Assembly (NCBI GenBank): GCA_013399695.1
Contig: VXAU01000691.1
Location: 1-64,000, forward strand
DNA: 64,000 nt
Reading direction: 5' to 3'
Source of the DNA: Formicarius rufipectus
Lineage: Eukaryota > Chordata > Aves > Passeriformes > Formicariidae
The translations under genes and the position numbers were made by a program. The notes under the pieces were generated by a model, which was given only the letters and a program-made list of their open reading frames with translations, ran no database searches and was not told where the DNA came from. Shown piece by piece: positions 39,896 to 51,900 of the stretch. Positions within the stretch are counted from its first letter, which is position 1; every line of letters begins with the position of its first letter.

Positions 39896-42800
39896 TCAAC
39901 TTTTAACTAAAATTCAACTATTGTAACCACAAACAATAGAGCTAATTTTTTTCCCCTCTCAAAGTTGAGAACTACAGTCCCCAATATCTGACCCATCTAT
40001 ATGTGCTCATGGCTCACAACAAAGAGAAATTGTGGATTCCAGAATCCTTTGGCTGAGTCTTGCTGTGTAAACTGAAGGTCTCTCAGGATGACCTGTGTCA
40101 GTGTGGATGGTGGAAACATGGCTCACATGTCAGGTTATTAAAGATACCATGTTGACAGATGTCTTCATGTTAACCATTATTTTTAAAAGAAAAATACACT
40201 TTTTTTTTTTTTGTTGGTATAGCTGAATCTATTCTAGTTAAATTATACTGGGAAAACAGTCATGAAATCAGTCATGATTTGTTGTTTTGGTGGGACAAAG
40301 GGCAATCCACGACTTGAGAGTTCACATTTAAGTACAAATGTATTAGTTGATTGTCCTTCAGATGAGGGTCCTGATTCAGCACTGCTTCCACAGTTCTGGT
40401 AAAAAGGCAGGTGAGCCCAGCCCAGTGAATTTTCCAGTCTCTGTCTACTACACACAAAGTTAAACAATGCCTGGGATTCAGGTTTGCACCCCGTGGCACT
40501 CTTTGAGGCTTACCTGAGTACTGGATGGAATATTTCTCTTTTAAAGCTGGCAGCAAAAACCTGCTGATAAAATAGGACAATACTGGCTTTCAAATGAAAT
40601 GACAGCTCTAAAACTTGCATGGGTCTTAAAATCAGAGTAGAATCTTCACAGCAGAAGTTAGCAGGTTATAAAATAGGCCACCTCTGCCTAGCTGTTCTGT
40701 TCTAAACCTTCCTTTGGGATGCACCTCCTCTCTTTACTCCAAGTTTTCATTTCTGGCATTTTGTTTATCTTAACAATAAATATTTGGGCATACCTTATGA
40801 TACCATTTTAACCATACATAACATGGAATTATGAAAGTTAAGTAATCATTAATTTAATCACTTGTTTGCAATGTCAATCAACATAATGCTATTTCCAACT
40901 ACACACATTTATAATTTACAGTGCATCATTCTACAGCAACAGTTTAACAATGGTTTGCCAGTTTCAATTAAAAAGACATGCTGAAATCTGTTTTTGGGGG
41001 TTTTTTCCCCTTCAGTTAGCCTTAATGAACATCTTGGGGTTTTTTTTTGTGCTGGCTCTATTTATCTATATTAAGCAGCACCTAAACTGGAACAGAAATC
41101 TGTCATTCCAGAGTCAGAGAAAATAGAGAATAATTTCCAAATACCTGACATCTCTGTGCACAAATTGAAGAGTTTTTGATCTCAACTCTATAGGTCAATT
41201 TGTTCAGCATAACTCTTAAGTGCTCCAGAACTTTTTATCCTCAAGTTTTCTGAATTTGTCACAATACCACTCATACTCATTTAACTAAGTGTGCTTTGGT
41301 GAAATCTGGGCCTTGGACTGCCTTCCAAGAGGATTCAGGAGTAGCAGGCACAACACGACAAAAAGACTTGGTGACATGAGTGAAAACAAGTGCACACGGC
41401 AGAGATCAAGAAAACTGAGAAAATGTACATTCGGGCCTTGAGTTAGTTTTTGGTGGAGTTAAACTCAGATCACAGTCATGATCTTAAGGAAAACAGAAAA
41501 AAAAAAAACAAGCACTGAAGTCAAGTGGAGGGATTGTGCATGACTTTAGTGCTGGTATGCACTAAAAACTGTCCCTTAGTCTAAGTGATGGAGAAAAGGT
41601 GTGCAACCATGAGGCTGGAGCTGCATGATGTGATGAAAGAGCCACCCCACAGCTGCTCTTAGTTCCTCTTCCTGCTCTCCTGGGACAGATGGCTGGTTGG
41701 TTAAGCACAGTCATTTTTTTTTAACTCAAATTTACAAACTGCGAGTCTCCACACAGAGTTTTCAGTTGTGGCTTAAAATTATTGTCTGAGTTGTACAAAA
41801 CATTGCTACCAGATTTTCTGGAGACCAGCAAATATAAATCAAGTGTCATTAGATTTACTTCACGGCCTCAGCAGAAGTTAAAGCCTGTTCTTCCTAAAAA
41901 TGTATTTAGTCATACTCCTGCATTTTACTGTTCTTTTTTTTCCCCACGCAGTTTTCAGGACCGAGAAACAAATATTCTGTGTATGAGCCAAGGATCTATA
42001 TGGGGAAATAAATTCTGCAGGCTATTCTAAACAAAAGGAGTGAGGTGAAATAGCTATCCCAATTAGGAAAATTTAAACGGAAAAGCCCCTCAACACCAAA
42101 GGAAAACAAACAAACAAACAACCCCCCCCCAGAAAACCACAACTCTGCTTAAGGCAACCAGGGAAACCTCAGATCATTCTGGCAGACACTTTGCTGTGTA
42201 GTATTTTGGCTCAGCTCCGAGAGAAACATAGTGTGGCCTGAGGGTGGAAACGAGTAGTTGTACAAACTGTTCTTAACTTGGCTTCATCTCTGAAGCAAAT
42301 GGATTTTAAAACTATGCATTTTACAAATACCATTTCACAACATTGAAAACATGTAACTCCAAAAGGCCACTGCTGTGCAGATGCTGACGTTTCTTCTTGT
42401 GGCTTTGTGTGTAATCTCAGTCTCATTTAGTCACACAACCACAGCAACTCACAGAGCTGGTCACACAATTATCTTAGAGGAAAATGATCACAGACTGATA
42501 AACATGAGATATTTTGAGTCTCCCCAAAACATGTATTATTTTATGTCTGACTTGGAACTAAATAGGCCTTTGAAGATTACTGACTGACCCCGAAAGATAA
42601 GACCTAGGAGCTCTAATATCCTCCTTTTAAACAGATCAAAAGCACAGTCATGCAAGGCTGCAGAAGACATGCACTCCAAATATATCTGAAAAAGAAAAGG
42701 GTTCTGGGTTTATGAGAATTTATAAATTCACTGATAGAATTTCCATTTGCCAGAGAAGGCATTGGCTTCTGCTTAGTAACTGCAGTTCTAAACTTGACAG

Positions 42801-45800
42801 GTCACCAAACAGCCATTCAGGTTACAGTCCTTGGGAAATGTTCCATTTTTCATATTTCCAGAACTGAGGAAGAAAATTAACAACGTTAATGTCTTTGTCC
42901 TAACTGCACTGGAGGGCGAAAAAAAAGCAAAAGTAATTGCTCTGTGTACTACCACAAGAGAAAACATACAGTAATTGACTTAACCACGAGCAGGAAACAT
43001 GCTGCCAAGTCACCCAGTAGTACATTGCCCAGCTTTTATCCCAAAACTTCTATGTCATTAGCTCAACCACTCTAACATACCACAATCCTTCCTCTGCTGC
43101 TCTTGAGCTGTCAACTTTCCTCAAGCTGTCTTTTGTCTCACTCCTGATCCGTGTCATCACTGCACTCAGTATTTGCTCTCCTGCCTCCTTCTCCTTTTTG
43201 CAATTTTAGTTGGAACCTATTTACAATTTAGAAATTAAAAAAAAAAAAGTTCCCAGATTTATCTTCAGAAAGAAGTTCAGAGTGCATGAGAATGTGGTAA
43301 ATAACAAAAAGAAAGTCATAGGGCCTATTGCTTATCTTAGCAGGTAGGAAAAGAGGATTAGAAGTGTTAACTGCTAAGCAATTAAAATAAATGAAGAGCA
43401 TTATTTACATATGAATAGATAAACCCTATTGACAAAAGAACCTCACTTTTTTAAAAATACTCTGACTCCTTAGTAAATATTATTTATTTGCAAACCTAAA
43501 TCCAAAGAAAATCCACTCATGAATAAGAAAATTCTAAGAAATACTTGATTCTAAAGCTTTATTTAATGTAAAACAGTAATTTCCTGGCCAGCTAGAGGCA
43601 ATAATTGAACATTCTATCGTGTTTCTGTAAATTAACTCACAAGAAATTACTATCATATATATTTAAAAATTATTAGTGATTTGAAGGTACATTAAAACAT
43701 CGTGTATTAACCATTAAAACAAAGTGACATTTCACATTACGACATGAACACTATCACAAATGCTAATTAAAACCACAGCTAATTCTGAACATTTCTTTAA
43801 ATGCCTAAGGATCACACCTGCAGCAAGGTTAATTTTTCATGGCTACAACTACAGTTTGGTTTTAACCAGCACAACCATTCATTTATTGGGCTGTAAACTT
43901 TTTGGTTCTAAGCTGACTTACACATTTCGCCTGAACTCATTTCTAGGAGAAGGAAGTTGAGCTTCCCACCTCTTGTTCAGCAAAGTTTTCGTGTCGCATG
44001 TGTTAGCAAGGTCATTATCTCTGTGCTCAGAGCAGCCCTGAAGTTCACCTCTGCTTACTAAGTGTAGCTCTAAGTTAAAACCGAAAGCACTGGGGCTGCA
44101 TGAGTTGTGCCATTATTAAATGATACAGTAAAAGTAGAAAATTTATGAAATTTACTTGTGTCAAGGCACTTTCTTCATTAAAGTGACTTAGATCAATCCG
44201 GAATAAACGGACTAATTGTTTTAATCAGGCCAAATCATTAGCGATTTTAATTTACTCCAGTTCAATCTCCCCTAATACTTGGGAATTAAAACATCAATAT
44301 GCTTTTTAGGTTTATATTTTCCAGTGTATTACTTTTTAGTAATGGTGGGACACATTTTACAAGTGTGTCCTTTTAGATGAGCTGACAGTGGGATTATTTA
44401 AACAGCTTCTTTAAGGGGAATAAGATAGTTACGTGATGGAATTATTTAGTAGGTAAACTAATTTTTTTATATAATTTCTTCATACTATTTAAAAGATAGA
44501 TCTGCTTAAATATCTTGAAAAGCAGGTATTGCAGCTTTGAGGAATGAGAAAAATTACCCTGAGCAGGAATGTATTTTGGTTCACTTGATATTTGAGTTTA
44601 ACTTAAAGAATCTATAGTAACAGCCACTGAAATAAACTCCAAGTCTAGTTTTCTGAGGGAAAAGCCTACCTCTGGAGTCTAATATGCAACCATGTCATCT
44701 AGCATAGTTCTGGCAGGATGGTTTTGTGTGAGGCTTGCAGAAAACAAGTGTCTTCTCTTATTCTACAATTTTGGTTTGTTCTGAATTATTCTTCCTTTTG
44801 TGGCTGTTAGTTCCTTAAATGTTGTTCACAGTGAACTTGTGAAAAGCAAAATTCTGGAACCTGTAATCCAAATTCTTTGCCTATTCACTTTTTACCAGTG
44901 AATGAAGATGCCAAGTGGTAAAATCGTACCACGAGTGAGAAGCAAGGTTAACTCTGATGTCCTGCACGTGCACAGTTGTCTGTTTTCAGTCAGACAAGCA
45001 GCTGGAGATGAGTTGGAGGCTTGGCCCAAGACAATGTCATTCTTCCCATGACAAGAACACACATTAGACTTCAGTTACTGTAAGGGGAGGTGACTCCCAG
45101 GTAGCAATGGTATATATTTCCCTCTCTTTATCAACATACAAAGTGAATTCCTTCAGTAACCTTAGCCCTTTATGTGATACAAAATTAAGAGGGCAAAAAA
45201 AGAATAGCTTTCTGTCAGATTAGTGTGCTGAGCTAATCCCCATGTGCAGCATCCCGAGCTCTGACATAGGAAAAGGGGACAAACAGGCCAGTGAGAGGTT
45301 ACCTGACTAATGGCAATATAATTCCAAACACTCAGTACTCTAACTCTCCACTAAAAGTGCTCTGATTCATGAGATGTGACAGTTTATATACTTACAGTTG
45401 GCAAGATTTTTATCCTTTCCTGCTGCCAGGTTGATTTAGGGCCCGATTCTGTGCACCCAGACTGCACAATTCTCAGCCCCGGGCTCTAAGATCAATGGAA
45501 ATGGTGCAGAGGGAGCAAGGTGTGTAACTGGGGGCAGGTGAAGCTGGTCAGCCAGGTCAGTGTAGAATATTGTCCATTTCTGGGTCAGAACCCTTTGGCA
45601 TCATGGTCTTTATTGAATCTTCAGTGATGGAGAGGATGAACACAAACCTGTCAAAACCCTCTCCTGCATCCAGCTCTCTGGAGGAACAGCAGCACAAGTG
45701 TGGCAGAGGCTTGTCCTGTTTTTAATGTGTTGTGGGAAGGTGACACAATGTTACAGTGACAAGGATGGGACAAGAATTACAAGTTTCTGCTGTGGAAGAA

Positions 45801-45999
45801 TATAGGTTCAATTTGCAGGAATGATTACTATCTAGTTTCTTTTAAAACTCTCTATTTTTCTGACAATCTTACAATGTCAGACTAGAAATGGTACAGAAGT
45901 CTATGGGTAAAATTGTCCAAGGAGAAGACATCAGGAAGGAGAAGTTAAAGTCCACAGGGAATCTTCCCAGATGGAGAGAGGTGAGACTCTCCACAAGAG
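39896..45999. other. Intergenic DNA upstream of DIAPH2
   Basis: AT-rich DNA with no exon I can support. It contains simple T and A/C tracts (about 40200, 41038 and 42100), a 70-codon open frame at 42375-42587 with a hydrophobic start, and AT-rich stretches around 40840-40980 and 44160-44480 that look like candidate conserved non-coding elements. Segments near 40360 and 45430 (GTCCTGATTCAGCA and GGGCCCGATTCTG) resemble an ancient sauropsid repeat, without certainty. Confidence 0.7.
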
Positions 46000-48900
46000 T
46001 CTGAAAGAGAATCAGAGGAGCAGTAAGAGGGTGTTCAGAGAGGGCCCGGAGGCAGCTGTGTAATCAGCTGCTAAAGCTGTCCAGTGGCACAGGAAAGGTC
46101 AGGGTTTCCCAGTTGGGTTAGAAGGTCATTCCTGACTTCACTGGGGGTGTTTTCACTGCACTTTAATGGAGAAGTGGAACTGGCATGGAGCTCTATGTCT
46201 CTGTTGAAATTTGGAGGGCTATGGTCTAAATCATGCTTTTTGCTTGGGGGGATTTGTCTCTTTAAATTCTCCCAAGGACATTTGAACCTCCCACCCCCTC
46301 ATTAAGGAAAGAGTTTTAGCAACCTGAGGGCAGTAGAGGTGCTCAGGGCTGAGGGATGGCTTCCTGCAGGTAACAACTCACTTGGTTCTGGAGCTTTTAC
46401 TGTGAAGTTCTTGTTTTCTTTTGCCTTTTCTATCTATAGTTGTAATGGAAAGCTATTAGTTGGAAGTAGCTTCAGATTTTTTTTTTTATCTTTGGTTTTA
46501 CTTTAAAGCATCAGGGCTGCTGTAAAAGGATTTTTTTAATTATTTTTTATTGTTTGTTTCTGCCTTAGCCTTTCCCATCTCCTGGTGTGCTTTTTTGTGT
46601 ACACCAAGCGCTCATGTGACTGGTGTTAAGTGGATTGCAAAAGGGATCTGGCTTCAAATTTACTCTGTTTTTTAAAATGGCTGGTTTTAGCTCAGACCCT
46701 GGAGTTTGCCTTTTGTGTGGTCTCAGAAATGCCTGCACTGGTACAAGAGAGAAGGTAGATAAGGGAGAGGTTGAAGCCCCTTCTCCTTTCAGCAATCCTT
46801 CCAGGAATGCAGCTCCCTGCTCTGCTCTGGCCCAGCTGCATCATCTTGGCTCAGACTGCTGAGGAAACTGCTAAATTTTGAATAAGAGCTGTAAATCAGA
46901 AACATGTGAGGTGAAAAACAAAATTACAGGCTGAGATAATTTGTTGGTTTTTTGTTGTGTGGTTTTTTTGTGTTTTTTTTGTTGGCTTGAGGATTAAAAC
47001 CTGAAAATGTTAACATGGAAACATCAAATCCTAAGGGAAAATATTAGGAATTTAATGAAAGATATCCCCATAACAATCATAATACTGTATTGTTTCAGCC
47101 AGGGAAAGCTCAATGTTTATCTTCCAGTAGTTTGCTTGTAGGGCCAGCAAAGGTTTTTAGTGTGTTTTGTTAGCTTGGTGAGGATGCTGTTCTTAATGAA
47201 ATAGCTTGTTAAACCCAAGTTATTGCTTCATGTTTTCTAGCTGCTTATGTATCTGGTTTGTGCAGTCTGTCTTCATAGGTGAAGGTGTCTAAAGTAGTGA
47301 CCCAAGCAGTGATGGAGGGTGCATTTTAGTAGTATTATTGCCTTGTGCTATGTAATTATATGCAGGGATGTGTTTTGATTCCTTTGACTTGATATGGGCA
47401 GTATCAAGACACAGTTGTAGTTTCGGAACAACAGAAGAGCTTTTCTGGGTCTGGTTCCTTTTAGCCAAGTCAGTTTAAATGAAGAGAAATATTTTTTTGT
47501 TTATTTCTGGTCCATTTTGCAACTCAGTGTAGTATTTTAAGTACTTAAATAATATTCTGATGGTTTTAGGTCATCCTGTGACTTCAAAATGGCATTTTTG
47601 GTTTTGTCAGTTCTTTTCTTTACCCCTGTTTAATGAACCTAATGTAGCTGTAAAATTGCTATTTTTTTGGATACTTTTAAGTAATTCTTAAAGTACTGGA
47701 GTCAGATTTCCCTTTTTATCCTCTGTGCTCTTCTAATTTTATCATACTATGATTTGACTAGCCATGGCTGTTAAATTGACTCTTGAAGTTACTTTTCCAA
47801 AGTAAACCTGCCTTTTGAGAAATGTATTTATTTTCCTCCTCTGTCTCTAATAAATAAATGACTGTCCCAAGACAGTCTCTATAGTTAAAAATCTACTTAA
47901 AGCTTCTTCTGTAGGTGGATTCCAGAACATCATGGCTTTTCTGGGTTGTGTAAACCACAATGTTCTTTGGGGTTTTTTCCTAAGACTACAAAGCTGTATT
48001 TACTTGTATTTGGAAGCTGGTTAAACAGGCGCTGGCTGTAACGTGCTCCGACAGGCTGAGGCAGCAGAAGCACCTTGATGCAGAGCAGTGCCCAATGTTC
48101 CCCTGGTCTCAAGGAAGGAAACATGAGTCAGCACAGCCTTGCCCAGGCTCTGGACTGGTTAGTCAGGGCTCTCCTCGGTATCCAGGCACACCTAAACAAC
48201 AAACGTGGCCCTGGAGGGCACTGCCAGGGCTTTGGCAATGCTGCCTCTGCAGGACCTCTTGTGTTGCACGATTTATTTGTTCTTTTTGAGGCTTGTGTGT
48301 TATCTAGGTTTGTTTTATGATAGGAAAACAATTCAGTGAAACTGGCCTTTAAGAGTTCAATTCCTGGATTATGAGTCGAGGTTGAGAGACCAGTCGTTTA
48401 AGTGAGGTAAAGCAGTGAGTGACTTAATTAATTACATGGTCACCTGGTTGTGGTTGCATAGACTGCAGTGGAAGGTATTTTGATCATATGAATGTTTAGA
48501 TAAGGGAGATGACAGTTGTGAGCAACTCCTTCTTTTTAGCAGCTGAGACATTATTTCAGTTTTCATGATGGTTATGGGTAATTGGGGGTCTTGGGCTTTA
48601 CATTCACAGTGTCCTGCTCTCTTAAATCCCCAGCAATCCTTCCCACAGACTTCAGTACTATCTTATTTATTGTTATGGAAAAAATAATCAAGTGTACATT
48701 CCTTGGCTGGTAAATATAGGAGCAAACTGCTTCTGAGTCAGGACTCTGGCAGGTAATTCTGCTGCATATCAGTGGAGACTCTACTGGCTAGCTGTCTTGT
48801 TCCTTCTGGGAACAAATAGCAACTTCTTGGATCTTGGGGTTTTATCCCCACTCCAAGGAAAATATTTTCAGTGTTCAGTGTAGGGAGTTTGAGGTTATAA

Positions 48901-51900
48901 AGGACTAGAAGAAACCCCCAACTTAACCATGCAATCTTTCTGGAGTGTAGTTGAATTAACAAAGAGAATTGGGTGAAATAAATGAACAAGAATGATCTAG
49001 CTCCCTTTTGTCCTAGCAGTACAAATTTTCAAGTCCAGTGGACTGGAGAGAGGGAAATGGAATGATATTTGCATTTGTGCATTTCATGAGAACTTAAAAT
49101 GTGTCAAAACTCCTGGTAGGCATGATTGCTGTCCTTGACACAGAAATCTGTGAACTGTTGGCCTTTTAATGGCACATGAAGCTACTGAGAACAATAAAGT
49201 CATGCCTTTAATTAGTTCTTTTATTAATTAATCTTGTATTAATGACTGAGTGATATTCAGATGTATAGGGAATTATTTCTTATCTGTGCCTTAAACTTAA
49301 CTGAACTTTCTATTCAGCAGCTAAATACATGCTTTGTACAAAAATTAGTGACCTGAAACACTAATAAAGGTTAGGAATTACTGCTTGTGTTGATAAAGGA
49401 TGGGTTCATTTAGCAGTCTTTTAAAGAATGGTGCCTTGCTGCTGTATCCTAAGATTAGCTTGGAACAAGTTGTTTGCTGGGGCAAAGACACTTGTAAGGA
49501 AAAGCTTTGTGGTTCTTGATGTTAACATACTATTGCAGCATGGACTGTTCTAGTGAATGTTCTTCTAGTGCTTATTTTTCCTGTAGGCGTGGCCAATAGC
49601 CACGAATAAGCTGAATTTAACCTGGGTCGTAAGTGCTAACGAGCATCTTGTTTCAGAGGTGGATTCATGTTGGAGTTTGCACCTGTGTCACACGTACTGA
49701 CCTGTTTCTTTCCAGGGCTATTTATCTTTCTCCAGTGTGAAGTAAGAGCTTATTTCACTTCAGGAGTAGGCGTGTGCTGACTCACGGGGCAGCAGTTCTG
49801 CCCTTTACAGCTGTTCCATCCTGTGCTGGTTCCCAGCAGCTGCTCAGCTTTGGGAACAGTGGTGAAAGATGAGGGGTGCAGGAGAATGGGGGAAATCTAA
49901 TTTTTGAAGAGCTAGGGTTCCTGGGAACGCGTGTTCTTCCCTTTAGCTTTGCAGCCTGGCTGCAGTTCAGTTTTACTGCCTCCGAGCTTCTTGAGTTAAC
50001 AAAGAAATTCACTGTTTCCTGTCTTTCATGAGACCCATTCTCTCATGAAACGGCAGCAGTGGATGGGAGATGTTATACAACTGTCACACCAGTTCCTTTG
50101 ACTAGTGTCACTCTAATAACATCCCTGTAAGAGGAGAGAAATGAGTTGCCTTGAAAAAAATATACCTTGACTGATAAGTGTCATAAGCCCAGGGTGGACC
50201 TATGTGAGTAATAATGAACAATAGAAAGAAAAGGCATATGGGTTTTGCCGAAGTTTTCCGGGATATTTTTTTTTTGTGGGCTGTATCAGTATGTGCCTCA
50301 GGGATATATCAGGGTGTGGAAACAAGGGCTGTGTGTGCAGACAGACTGAAGCTGTTGTTGGTGACGAATGTGACCACAGAGTTAGCAGAAACCAGGAAAC
50401 AGCTTCTTGTCAGACTTCCTTTGGGCGATGCTTCATCACCCCCATGCTCGGAGAGGAAGGGGAATTTGGCAGCTCTGGGACACGCCCAGCACTGTGTGCT
50501 GGACACAGGGGGTGTAAGAAGTCAGTTTGGGGTGCTGGACTCACAAATAATGGGGTTTGGCCAATTATTCCATTTCTCCTTGTGCTTGTTCAGGAGCTTT
50601 CAGTGCTGCCAGAGGTCTTTGTACAGACGTGAAGAGTTGCTACATACCAGATCTTTGAGTAATGATGTCTCATGAGGAAAGCTGAAGTGCTCCGTTTGCT
50701 GCAGGATCATTGAAGATGTTTTTCATTTAATAAAAAAGTAAATATAAATAATGCATTTTAAAAAATACAGGCTTTTAAGCAGCAAAACAGTCATAAACTT
50801 AATGTAGAGCATAGAAACTCGGCTTGAAGAAGTGCTTTCCAGTTGACAAACAAATGTACGTGAAATGCTTAATTTTTGGGTTTCTGCAGCCTGTCAACAC
50901 ACTTTTTTTTTTTTTTTTTTTGCTGTGTAGGGTCTGCTTCAGTTTGAAATATTTTAAGTAGCAAGTCCTTGTGGCTGAGGGCTTTTGACTCAGCGCTCAT
51001 GTCTGAGTCATGCTGCAGACTGGGGAAACAGTCTGTATGGTCTCGGTGGTAACTTTGGAGTTTTATTGGGTCATGTGTGAGGGGATGGATGTGGGTTGGA
51101 GTTGCATTGACCGACTGTGCCACCTTTGTTTTGGGAGTCTGGCATGGAGCTCCAAAGGAGGAGTGAGTGAAACACCCAGCATTTACTGACACGATCCTTT
51201 AGACAATTAGTGATGATTAGTACGTGAGTGAAAGCCTGGGTGGATGCAGCTGGTGGTGTCCTGCTCTGTGTTTCTGGAGCTGAAACGCAGATCAGACGCA
51301 TTGCTAAACACTCCAAAAAAAGCTGTAAAAGGGAGCTGCACAAGACCTGTTGCTGCCTGGAATTCCTGAAGAACTTGCGTGGTGGGGGTGAGGCAGAATG
51401 CCTGGCTTCTAGGAGAGGTTTTGAAAGCCTAATGATAATGACAAAATTCTAACAATACAGTATTCAAGGAATGGGAAGAAAAGCATTGCTCTGATTTTTT
51501 TTTTTTTAATTTTTTTTTCTAGTTTTCTGAATGTTCTCCCTAATAGAATTTTTTTTTCACATAGTCTGAGCAAATACTTTTCTTTGCTCTGGAGTAAGAA
51601 GTGCATGCCTGCTTCTTTCTACACTGGAATTTTACTTTCCAGACCTCATTAAGCAGTCAGTTGAGCAGGCTAAATGAGTGTTCCAAGTGGTAATGGATAC
51701 TTACTCCATGTAAGTACAACAAGATTATGAGATACTGGAATGCTGAGTGCTTAACTGCACAGTATTATTTATATTATAACTAAATGCATTGAGTAAATAA
51801 CTCAGATGTTTATAATGGCAGTGGGATACCGTACCTGCTAATGGAGTAGATCTGGGTCACCAGATATGGGGGGTTGTTTTCTGCTTTGAGTCTTGTATCT

